In this document: piece by piece, positions 6,643-12,706 of the stretch | Layout: each line of letters begins with the position of its first letter | Position numbering within the stretch: the first letter of the stretch is position 1 | Source: Candidatus Dojkabacteria bacterium | GTDB taxonomy: Bacteria; Patescibacteria; Dojkabacteria; SC72 | Direction: 5' to 3' | Assembly: GCA_023229785.1 (NCBI GenBank) | Contig: JALNYV010000029.1 | Location: 1-21,703 of the forward strand | DNA: 21,703 nucleotides | Program-made: the position numbers and the translations under genes | Notes under the pieces: generated by a model | Told to the model about the DNA's origin: nothing | Seen by the model: only the letters and a program-made list of their open reading frames with translations | Database searches by the model: none

Positions 6643-6986
6643 TTTTCAAACCTCATTTTATTCCACTCCTCAGTGGCTTTTTCTGGTGTGTTACAAACAG
6701 GACCGGAGAGACATACTTCCCTGTCGTCAGAGCTTCTATGACACGAAATATAGTACCAAGTATAGTTTCCACTACCATTTTTTCTAATAATTGGCTTGCC
6801 TCCGCATCTTTGGCAATTCTGTGGCGTTGGTGCAGGCGGCACGTAGGTGTTCAGGGTGTTACATATAAAGTTGGCACTATCATATGTTCGGTGAAATGAA
6901 AGTATTTCTGGCGCAAAGTACTTAGCTTTGCACACCACAAATGGAAAATCTATTTTATTTGTACCAACTACTTCATATTTTGCCAT
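6636..6986 (-). CDS. Repeated N-terminal module fused to Lar-like zinc ribbon
   Basis: 116 aa. Residues 1-47 (MAKYEVVG ... FHRTYDSANFICNTLN) belong to the module repeated through this arm. After a Pro linker (PPAPTP), residues 57-112 match the Lar (restriction alleviation) pattern: C58-x2-C61-GG-KP, aromatic WYYISC82, C92, C98, then TPEKATEEWNKM. Known Lar proteins (Rac prophage) modulate type I restriction-modification, raising methylation of incoming DNA; many phage Lar-like proteins are untested. ATG 6986 follows AAGGAG. With two DNA methylases in the same operon, an anti-restriction role is a reasonable inference. Confidence 0.75.
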   Translation of the reverse strand: MAKYEVVGTNKIDFPFVVCKAKYFAPEILSFHRTYDSANFICNTLNTYVPPAPTPQNCQRCGGKPIIRKNGSGNYTWYYISCHRSSDDREVCLSGPVCNTPEKATEEWNKMRFEKC

Positions 6987-6997
6987 AATATCTCCTT

Positions 6998-7459
6998 TTA
7001 TACTGACTGATTAATAAGTTTCTCAAAATATTCAACAGCCTCTTCTTCAGTATTAAATATAGTATCTGCCGCCTCTGCTACAAAAGCATGTTCATATACA
7101 CTACCCTTTTCCATAACTACTATGGTATACTTACCCAATAGAGAAGCCCACGCCAATTCCATCATAGAGCCTATAGATATGGTAGTACAACCGAGTACAT
7201 TAAGATAAAGTATATCCGCTTTAGTAACCATCCACTTATCCCGTTCAAAGATAGCATGATTAGTAGCCAGAGGGGAGGTGTAGTCGTTTGGTTTAAACTT
7301 GTCTTTAACCTCAGTCCTGATAACACTCTTACCGGTCATTGGGATTAGTACTTCATAGCCGAGGTTTTCGAGCTTTGTTTTAGTGGCCTTATAGTAGTTG
7401 ATAACGTCATCCCAAGTTAGGCCACTGATTTGGTGTGCACAATAGATAGATAATTTCAT
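6998..7459 (-). CDS. Nucleoside 2-deoxyribosyltransferase-like protein
   Basis: 153 aa. N-terminal strand-plus-loop LSIYCAHQISGLTWDDV, Rossmann-like LENLGYEVLIPMTGK, D82 in KADILYLNVLG, and the SIGSMMELAWA segment with E101 placed as the catalytic nucleophile of this superfamily, then KYTIVVME. The family swaps nucleobases on deoxyribosides or hydrolyses (deoxy)nucleoside bonds. The phage 'AH.ISGL' branch is widespread but biochemically little known; it may feed nucleotide salvage, base modification or NAD/nucleotide signalling. ATG 7459 follows AAGGAG. Superfamily assignment fairly secure, substrate unknown. Confidence 0.72.
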   Translation of the reverse strand: MKLSIYCAHQISGLTWDDVINYYKATKTKLENLGYEVLIPMTGKSVIRTEVKDKFKPNDYTSPLATNHAIFERDKWMVTKADILYLNVLGCTTISIGSMMELAWASLLGKYTIVVMEKGSVYEHAFVAEAADTIFNTEEEAVEYFEKLINQSV

Positions 7460-7467
7460 AATTCTCC

Positions 7468-8046
7468 TTATAAACTCAGTTTGTTTTTTCTGCCCAAAAC
7501 TGAGCGGTATAATATTAGGGGTGGAAAAGAAAATTCATAGTATACACTTTTGCCATAGCATTTTACCTTATTTGCTCCAGTTAAGCCAAAGTGTCTTTCA
7601 AAGTATTCAGAGTCACTATAAGCTCTCTCAATGTCAGTGGGGAGTTCCTTAATCATTTTACTGATTTCCGCTACAAGACTAAAAAACTCGTCATTTTTCA
7701 TTACCCCAAATTTAGGTACGTCAAGGTAATGGAAGATTTTTACAATAGGGTGTGTCTTTTCAAACTTACCATAAGGAACGTAGAACATTGAAACCAGACT
7801 AGTAGCATCAGCATCAGACATAGTGGGGGCCATTTCAATCCCCTCGATAGTAACAGTTTTTGACTCATCAAGACTACTAAAGAGTCCAAGTCTCCCGGAT
7901 AGGATATTGGCAACAACCTTTCTATTATGGTTATCCTTTTTACTTTTGATAGCAGAAACCATACAAATATAGTTAGGATTGAGTTTAATATAAGCTATAG
8001 AAGCTTGTACCTCGTTTTTTGAATCTCTAAAATGAATTGTTTTCAT
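7468..8046 (-). CDS. Unrecognised 192-aa phage protein
   Basis: The start is set to ATG 8046, preceded by AGAAAGG at good spacing, not the GTG-type start at 8067. Early residues QASIAYIKLNPNYICMVSAIKSKKDNHNRKVVANILSGRLG resemble the beginning of small phage proteins of the form 'A....V..A....KD.F.RK.G..I..GRL', known only by conservation. The rest is mixed alpha/beta with a helical FFSLVAEISKMIKEL and a hydrophobic aromatic end (SVYYEFSFPPLILYRSV). No catalytic motif is seen. It lies between the module family genes and the deoxyribosyltransferase-like gene. Confidence 0.75.
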   Translation of the reverse strand: MKTIHFRDSKNEVQASIAYIKLNPNYICMVSAIKSKKDNHNRKVVANILSGRLGLFSSLDESKTVTIEGIEMAPTMSDADATSLVSMFYVPYGKFEKTHPIVKIFHYLDVPKFGVMKNDEFFSLVAEISKMIKELPTDIERAYSDSEYFERHFGLTGANKVKCYGKSVYYEFSFPPLILYRSVLGRKNKLSL

Positions 8047-8072
8047 AGTACCTTTCTGAACACACAATTTAG

Positions 8073-8576
8073 TTAAATGTTCCGCTTATCTTCAATTTTA
8101 TCAATAAAATCAGTAATTTCTTTTACCAGACTAGGGCTGTATTGTGCTCTATCTATTATACTCCTACACCTTTTGACTAGTTTTAACAGGGCAGGAGCAG
8201 AGGCAATAAGTTTAATGTTATACTCAAATTCACTCTGACTAACCTTACCGTAGGCTATTTCATGCCTTTCCCCATAACCATCAACATATGTCTCTCCAAA
8301 CTCCCCATTAGTAACTTTAGCCACCATATTATCATCAGACCATACAAATCCACAAGAGCATATCTTACCCCGTGATTGGCCACAATAATTCCATAGGGTA
8401 GGTGTTTTACTACCTTCTTCTGCTTCATTAAGGAGTCCACAGGCATGGTAAGCATCCTCTTTGGTGATGTGCCAAGAAAAGGGGACTGCTTTACTACCGT
8501 TTTCAATATCCGCAGTTCTCATTATAAGATACGAATATTTACCATCCTTTATTTTAACTACCTCATACTTTACCAT
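8073..8576 (-). CDS. Repeated-module protein with phage 'IASAPALL' tail
   Basis: 167 aa from ATG 8576 (AAAAGGAGTAAAAATG), not from 8600. Residues 1-50 (MVKYEVVKIKDGKYSYLIMR ... HITKEDAYHACGLLN) are one copy of the module family. The middle has CSCGFVW and DNMVAKVTNGEFGETYVDGYGER; the last third includes KLIASAPALLKLVKRC, a segment often found in unannotated phage early proteins. The ribosome site and start lie inside the end of the upstream paralogue (14-nt overlap), indicating coupled synthesis. Function unknown. Confidence 0.8.
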   Translation of the reverse strand: MVKYEVVKIKDGKYSYLIMRTADIENGSKAVPFSWHITKEDAYHACGLLNEAEEGSKTPTLWNYCGQSRGKICSCGFVWSDDNMVAKVTNGEFGETYVDGYGERHEIAYGKVSQSEFEYNIKLIASAPALLKLVKRCRSIIDRAQYSPSLVKEITDFIDKIEDKRNI

Positions 8577-9075
8577 TTTTACTCCTTTTATCATAAACAT
8601 TATTTAATAAACTACAAAAATCAGAGGCATCATCCTCGTCAGAGAAGTAAACAACAGCCCCTACAGTAAGCGGGCCCATGACAAAGAAATTCCAACCGAA
8701 TTCTTCAACCCCTTTATGTTCTAAAGAAAGTTTAGAACTAGAACGTAATGGAAAGACCCTATGTAATTGTTTAATTAACTTTTTATCAACTACATTCTCT
8801 AGTTTTTTAACCTGTTCCTTTAGTCTACAAATTTCATCCTCAACTTTGCAAAGTAGAATCAATGTATGGTGTAAAAGAGGGTATGTCTCACGTACAGGTT
8901 TTTCAGACAAAAGGATGTTATTAAGCGCAATACAAATATTAGTGGCCTCCATTTCGTCAAAGAAATAGCCAAGTACTTTAGCATTACCCCCATTACACCT
9001 AATTAACTTATAATGGACATCATATTCACTCTGTAATTTGCTGTCCAGTATTGGTTTTACATCATATCTAACCAT
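8563..9075 (-). CDS. Two-copy repeated-module protein, 170 aa
   Basis: This paralogue carries the module twice: residues 1-54 (MVRYDVKP ... LGYFFDEMEATNICIALNN) and a partial copy near the C-terminus (FGWNFFVMG ... VYFSDEDDASDFCSLLNN). Between them is a long amphipathic coil (LILLCKVEDEICRLKEQVKKLENVVDKKLIKQL), suitable for dimerisation. ATG 9075 overlaps the previous stop by one base (TAATG). No enzymatic motif. Internal duplication within a family already repeated along the operon points to local expansion. Confidence 0.8.
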   Translation of the reverse strand: MVRYDVKPILDSKLQSEYDVHYKLIRCNGGNAKVLGYFFDEMEATNICIALNNILLSEKPVRETYPLLHHTLILLCKVEDEICRLKEQVKKLENVVDKKLIKQLHRVFPLRSSSKLSLEHKGVEEFGWNFFVMGPLTVGAVVYFSDEDDASDFCSLLNNVYDKRSKNGKV

Positions 9076-9458
9076 TATTTGTCTCCTTTAATAATTTTAA
9101 TCTTGTTATCTAAGTCTTTAACAAGTTCTTGTAATGCTTTTATAGCGGCAACTGCTTTTTCATTATAATAAATTTCGCCATTTATATCAATATCATACAA
9201 ATTAGGTAATAATTTAGCCATCTCGTTCGCCCTGTGACGCAATATATCCCTTTCTGAGGTAAGTGCTCCAATTCTCCAAAGTTCATCCAAGGAAGGGTTT
9301 TTAGAGTCATTATCTCTATTAAGGGCAGCACAAATTTTATCAGCATCCTCTTTTGAATAGAAATATCCAAGCGGCCCACAATTTCCATTATTCTCACACT
9401 CAGTTATTACATACAAATAGCTATTATTTGGCCCTGAAGTTACTTTATATTTTACCAT
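9075..9458 (-). CDS. Repeated-module protein with coiled-coil tail, 127 aa
   Basis: Residues 1-50 (MVKYKVTSGPNNSYLYVITE ... LGYFYSKEDADKICAALNRD) form the clearest copy of the module: a beta-rich start, then GYF and a helix with DA..IC.ALN. The remainder is helical (ELWRIGALTSERDILRHRANEMAKLL and a C-terminal coil rich in Lys and Leu). ATG 9458 follows AAGGAG, 7 nt inside the preceding gene. Function unknown; same arrangement (module plus coil) as its downstream neighbour. Confidence 0.8.
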   Translation of the reverse strand: MVKYKVTSGPNNSYLYVITECENNGNCGPLGYFYSKEDADKICAALNRDNDSKNPSLDELWRIGALTSERDILRHRANEMAKLLPNLYDIDINGEIYYNEKAVAAIKALQELVKDLDNKIKIIKGDK

Positions 9459-9979
9459 ATATTCTCCTTTTTAAGACTTTTTTGAGTTATTAGCCCTAGT
9501 TCGTCTAACTTTTTCCAAGCAAGACTAATTAAATCTTGGTTAAAAGATGGGCCTTTATGTTCAGATATTAAATTGTTTATATTAAACTCATTTATTTTAT
9601 CGGGTTCACCAGAGGCTATCCACTTATAGTAGTGTACTGTGCACATAACATTCAAAATACTAATATAGTCTCTCAGTCTACTAATTCTTTCCCTTATACG
9701 TGCGGCAGTAAAAGCAGGTAGTAAGGATGCTTCACGCGAAATATCATCATTTCTTTTTAAGTTCTCTGTGATTTCAACTAAATTCTCACAATAGGGGCCA
9801 ACAACAGTCCAAGCAAACCTATATTTTAAGTCTGTTCCCAGAAGCTGCAGCAAATAGATGGCATTTTGAAGATATAGTCTCCTATGGTATGAACTATAAA
9901 ATACACCATCATATAAAGTTTCTAACTCATTTATATATAGATACCTAATACAATCGAAATCACTGTAATGTCTTACCAT
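9452..9979 (-). CDS. Possible Panacea/SocA-like (DUF4065-type) domain protein
   Basis: 175 aa, mostly helical. The segment YLQNAIYLLQLLGTDLKYRFAWTVVGPYCENLVEITENL (about residues 34-72, quoted here in part) resembles the core of Panacea/SocA-type and YwgA-like domains, where 'LQK..YLLQ...L.Y.F....GPY...L' is the recognisable pattern. Panacea domains serve as antitoxin (hijacked chaperone-like) parts of diverse toxin-antitoxin pairs. No obvious toxin lies adjacent, so this may instead be a phage anti-toxin or unrelated winged-helix protein. ATG 9979 follows AAAAAGGAAT. Family call is from pattern memory and moderate at best. Confidence 0.7.
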   Translation of the reverse strand: MVRHYSDFDCIRYLYINELETLYDGVFYSSYHRRLYLQNAIYLLQLLGTDLKYRFAWTVVGPYCENLVEITENLKRNDDISREASLLPAFTAARIRERISRLRDYISILNVMCTVHYYKWIASGEPDKINEFNINNLISEHKGPSFNQDLISLAWKKLDELGLITQKSLKKENIW

Positions 9980-10005
9980 ATTACCATTCCTTTTTATTAA
10001 GTTGT

Positions 10006-10296
10006 TCAGTAGCTGTATTTTTCGGGATTTTCCAATACACGAATAGTACCTTGCAATTCTTCAATTTCCACTTTTAAGCGGTGAACCTCATCATCATCAT
10101 CAGGTTTCAAATTTTTAGAGGTGTTGTTTAGGGCATTATAAGCAATAGTTGCATCCTTTTTTGTCAAAAAGTAACCAAATACATGGGATAAGTTACACGG
10201 GTATTTGTCCTCAGTTTTACCTATCCAAAATCGCAAACCATAATCCTTATAGAGGCTACTTCTCTTAGGCACTAGTTTTATTTTATACTTTTCCAC
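10006..10296 (-). CDS. Repeated-module protein with coiled tail, 96 aa
   Basis: GTG at 10296 is chosen: AAGGAGT lies just upstream and the resulting N-terminus (VEKYKIKL) aligns with MVKYKV/MAKYEV of the paralogues, whereas the longer frame to 10368 overlaps the previous gene with unrelated residues. The module ends VFGYFLTKKDATIAYNALNN, followed by an acidic stretch (DDDDE) and a short coil (VHRLKVEIEELQGTIRVLE). One of at least six copies in this arm. Function unknown. Confidence 0.8.
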   Translation of the reverse strand: MEKYKIKLVPKRSSLYKDYGLRFWIGKTEDKYPCNLSHVFGYFLTKKDATIAYNALNNTSKNLKPDDDDEVHRLKVEIEELQGTIRVLENPEKYSY

Positions 10297-10306
10297 TTTA
10301 CTCCTT

Positions 10307-10600
10307 TTATAATCCCAACCGACCACATTCAGACTTAATAACCAGCCGCTCATATAGAATGAAAGCATACAAAGCTATGTCCACAGTATCATCAATAGAT
10401 AGGGTATTATTATTTAGATTCTTTGTTTTTGCTTCAATCAAGGAAACTATTTCTGATATTGACACTTTGTTCCATAGAGATAAATCACCCCTTAGAAATT
10501 TTTTCTTCTCAAATATGCCATGTTCCATATCATGATGATACATAGCCATATAATTTTTCACTAAAATATCATTATATTGTGTCATCGTTTTTTCATCCAT
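10307..10600 (-). CDS. Helical protein, weakly DUF1599-like (nucleotide-modification associated)
   Basis: 97 aa. The helices MAMYHHDMEHGIFEKKKFLRGDLSLW, VSISEIVSLIEAKTKNLN and SIDDTVDIALYAFILYERL follow the layout of DUF1599/Nmad1-type domains ('RG...L....I..RI..L...D...D...YA.L'), which occur in phages with modified nucleotides. The match is partial and shortened, so confidence in family is low, while the gene itself is clear: ATG 10600 follows AAGGAGTAAAA. A 22-bp tandem repeat sits directly upstream (10610-10653), which may control this and downstream genes. Confidence 0.72.
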   Translation of the reverse strand: MDEKTMTQYNDILVKNYMAMYHHDMEHGIFEKKKFLRGDLSLWNKVSISEIVSLIEAKTKNLNNNTLSIDDTVDIALYAFILYERLVIKSECGRLGL

Positions 10601-10609
10601 TTTTACTCC

Positions 10610-10653
10610 TTATCTCTGCCAAAATGGCAGTTTATCTCTGTCATATTGTCAGT
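10610..10653. repeat. 22-bp tandem repeat with dyad core (operator candidate)
   Basis: Two adjacent 22-bp units share 18 of 22 positions. The first contains the perfect dyad CTGCCA-AAA-TGGCAG (10616-10630), the second a degenerate CTGTCA-TAT-TGTCAG (10638-10652). Copy spacing is 22 bp, about two helical turns, and the array abuts the ribosome site of the gene at 10600. A related dyad CTGTCA-TAA-TGGCAG is found at 11873-11887 in the divergent region. This suggests sites for a dimeric repressor. Confidence 0.6.
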
Positions 10654-10666
10654 ACTATTATTTAGG

Positions 10667-11125
10667 TTAAATTGCCACATATTTAGTCCCCTTTACAAAT
10701 CTATCATACATCACAATAGAACCAGATACAGCAACATTTAAACAAGGTGGTTTACTATCTATAGTAACTACCCTATCACACTTTTTAAGTACTTCTTCAG
10801 GCAAACCAGCCCCTTCACTTCCCAATAGGTAGATACATCTTTCAGGGTGGTAGAAGGTACCCAGATATTTAGGGGATTTTGACGTTTCCACCGCTATTAA
10901 TTGAGACCCTAATGGTATGCTATTAAAGAAGTGCTCTATAGTTTTGTACTTGTAAAAAGGTATATGTTTCTCAGAATGACTGGTATTAGTCTTCTCTGTT
11001 ACACCTGCTTTACCACTTATTGTAAAAATAAAGGCAGCGTCAAAGGACATAGCAGACCGTATAAGAGTACCTATATTCTCATCAAACTTAGGCTTATATA
11101 CACCAATTCCAAAATATCCTTTCAT
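10667..11125 (-). CDS. SpoU/TrmH-family RNA 2'-O-methyltransferase
   Basis: 152 aa, the usual size of a stand-alone SPOUT catalytic domain. Motif 1 is NIGTLIRSA (N17, R23 as the conserved Arg), motif 2 is IYLLGSEGAGLPEEV (about 98-112, with E104), motif 3 is CLNVAVSGSIVMYDR (about 128-142), forming the trefoil-knot SAM site. Members methylate the ribose 2'-OH of tRNA or rRNA. Phage-borne copies are known but not usual; the target could be host tRNA altered by the phage or by host defence. ATG 11125 follows AAAGGAGT; two bases separate it from the upstream gene. Confidence 0.88.
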   Translation of the reverse strand: MKGYFGIGVYKPKFDENIGTLIRSAMSFDAAFIFTISGKAGVTEKTNTSHSEKHIPFYKYKTIEHFFNSIPLGSQLIAVETSKSPKYLGTFYHPERCIYLLGSEGAGLPEEVLKKCDRVVTIDSKPPCLNVAVSGSIVMYDRFVKGTKYVAI

Positions 11126-11126
11126 A

Positions 11127-11519
11127 TTACTCCTTTACGTACTTCTCAACAGCACTATGCAGAAATTTGCCTATTTCCTCGCCCGGTACTGTATTAGCCT
11201 TATTAGGAAGGTTAGCCAAATAGTCATGGTAGAATATCGGGTATAGCCTCCATGCCCAAAAGACGGGGATGAAGTAGGTAAGGGTAGAGAAAGCAATATC
11301 ATAGCTATCATTCTCTGTTAACAATTCTGATGGAAAGACTCGCTGAATATCTAATAGGTCATTGTTTTTACCCCCATAAGAGAAGACATACACTATAATG
11401 GAGTCCTTTTGCTTGCGAATGACTAAGGAAGTTCGCTCAGTATTGTGGAGGGTGAATAAAACAGGCTTATCTCTCAATTTCTCTATCTGGGTAAGGTTCA
11501 GTTGTTCAATATTGTCCAT
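11127..11519 (-). CDS. First left-arm gene, unrecognised 130-aa protein
   Basis: The first gene of the leftward operon, starting at ATG 11519 after TGGAGA, next to the divergent region. The N-terminal half is beta-like (KPVLFTLHNTERTSLVIRKQKDSIIVYVFSYGG); the second half contains aromatic residues (YFIPVFWAWRLYPIFYHDYL) that could pack internally or contact membrane, and a helical end (GKFLHSAVEKYVKE). No recognised motif. As the first gene it would be expressed earliest and most strongly in this arm. Confidence 0.75.
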   Translation of the reverse strand: MDNIEQLNLTQIEKLRDKPVLFTLHNTERTSLVIRKQKDSIIVYVFSYGGKNNDLLDIQRVFPSELLTENDSYDIAFSTLTYFIPVFWAWRLYPIFYHDYLANLPNKANTVPGEEIGKFLHSAVEKYVKE

Positions 11520-11895
11520 AAATCTCCAATTTTGTCGGTTTAGGGTTGTTTTAATAGGTGTAACTGTCTTTTATGAGAAAAAGTTCCTGTTTTTGTAATT
11601 TTTTCATCTTTTTTTATGAAATACAACAAAAAATTCATGTTTTTTTGTAATAATGGATGGCTCGAATGCATAAAATTATCACCCTATCTCCAAAAACGGT
11701 TTTTTTGCCGGTTGCATAGAAGCCCTTACCCATACTTTAAACAAATTTTGCTAAGTCGTTAAACGTCAACAAGTCCCCCCCTGTCAGTTAAAGCTCTGCT
11801 TTAAGCCAAAAAGTTGAATCGGTACGTCAATAGGTATTGACAAACAACAGCCTGCCGTTTTGGCGTTTTTTACTGTCATAATGGCAGTTTGTCCA

Positions 11896-11920
11896 TAAGT
11901 TGTTGTTATTCAATAACTTA
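11896..11920. repeat. 10-bp stem-loop in divergent region
   Basis: TAAGTTGTTG and CAATAACTTA pair over 10 bp (one G-U) around a TTATT loop. The right half recurs as part of a 19-nt direct repeat at 12334-12352. No T-run follows, so it is not an obvious terminator; an origin hairpin or regulatory site is possible. Confidence 0.4.
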
Positions 11921-12101
11921 CAAAAGAGTAAAAAGATTTATTTGTAACATATTGCCTTATATAGAGTTATGAGAATGGACAATAAAGGTCTGTATATATC
12001 ATGCCTATCATAGAGTATTTTATCTATTTTAAAATGCATAACCTGTTAAATGACAATGAGTTATAGAAACAGGACAATATAGATTATCCTTTTGTTAAAA
12101 A

Positions 12102-12115
12102 AGTAAACGTTTACT
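12102..12115. promoter_or_regulatory. Perfect 14-bp palindrome, LacI/GalR-operator-like
   Basis: AGTAAACGTTTACT is a perfect palindrome with the central AAACGTTT found in operators of LacI/GalR-family regulators (CcpA cre and PurR sites share the CG-centred pattern). No such regulator is encoded in the window, so a host regulator or an unseen phage protein would be needed. Assignment rests on the motif only. Confidence 0.4.
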
Positions 12116-12605
12116 AACATAAAAACAGACTTAAAAAGATAATCCTTTATCGTTTAACGGTTTAACTATTTTTAATTGCATGGTTTTTCGGCCATATACG
12201 CTAAAATTGACCTTGTGTCTGCCTTGTAAGCTATTGTCTTTTATTAATTTATTGATTCCTGTTTTTCAATTCGCTGTTTTTCCCCTTGTCTTATTGTCCT
12301 ATTCAAAAAAATTGTTCCTCTGTAATTGGTTGATATTCAATAAGTTATAAAATACTTTTTTTATTTTACCTGTTTTCACTAAATGATAATAGATTAAACA
12401 GGTCTATGTTTTTACTATAACCGATTGAACAACAAAAGATTATTGTCTTAAATTAAACTCTTACTTTACTTTTTTGCTTAACTCCATAAACAGCAACAAG
12501 TTACTGGAAAATAGCCTAAAAACCGTACCTTTAAGTGAAGCTTGCAGGTTGTATCTTGTTCAGCACAAAAGAGTCAAAAAGATTAAAATTAAAGTAAAAA
12601 AAGAC

Positions 12606-12633
12606 TTGACAATGCCGATTATACAATTATATT
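12606..12633 (+). promoter_or_regulatory. Sigma70-like promoter for the 12707 gene
   Basis: TTGACA (12606-12611), a perfect -35, is followed after 16 bp by TATATT (12628-12633), five of six matches to the -10 consensus. Transcription should begin near 12640, about ten bases before a perfect stem-loop and some 67 bases before the start codon. It is the best housekeeping-type promoter I see in the window. Confidence 0.75.
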
Positions 12634-12649
12634 GTGGCGTAACTAAACA

Positions 12650-12674
12650 ACTTTGCATCATTATAATGCAAAGT
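12650..12674 (+). promoter_or_regulatory. 5'-UTR stem-loop upstream of the 12707 gene
   Basis: ACTTTGCAT (12650-12658) and ATGCAAAGT (12666-12674) form a perfect 9-bp stem around a 7-nt loop, near the predicted 5' end of the mRNA. Hairpins at this position commonly protect abundant mRNAs from 5'-end decay; it could also be an operator or translational control site for the encoded protein. The ribosome site (AAAGGTGG) lies about 20 nt downstream and is free. Confidence 0.6.
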
Positions 12675-12706
12675 AAACCAAAAAACCTTAATTAAAGGTG
12701 GATTTA

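Larger units (their letters stand above)
11520..12605. other. Gene-free AT-rich divergent intergenic region with many short repeats
   Basis: Over 1 kb with no credible gene on either strand. It holds: a 7-bp hairpin TTAAAGC/GCTTTAA (11788-11804); dyads at 11852-11866 and 11873-11887; a 10-bp stem-loop (11896-11920); a 19-nt direct repeat TATTCAATAAsTTAyAAAA (11907 and 12334); the palindrome AGTAAACGTTTACT (12102-12115); ACCTGTT/AACAGG inverted pairs (12041/12068 and 12368/12396); AGGTCTAT-type motifs (11984, 12398); tandem GTTTAAC-G-GTTTAAC near 12152; and repeats ACAAAAGAGT (11920, 12565). It could be a regulatory switch region, a replication origin, or both. I could not define a convincing leftward promoter. 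Confidence 0.65.

Noticed and set aside
11637..11680. tRNA-like GGCTCGAATGC segment
   Set aside because: It resembles a T-loop for a few bases only; no acceptor stem, anticodon arm or overall cloverleaf could be formed nearby.
11837..11866. TTGACA at 11837 as a second plus-strand promoter
   Set aside because: No acceptable -10 element lies 15-19 bp downstream.
12474..12695. Plus-strand 73-codon ORF from a TTG
   Set aside because: It runs through the sigma70-like promoter and the 5'-UTR hairpin of the next gene, starts with TTG without a ribosome site and has a Lys/Ile-rich, non-protein-like sequence expected from AT-rich DNA.
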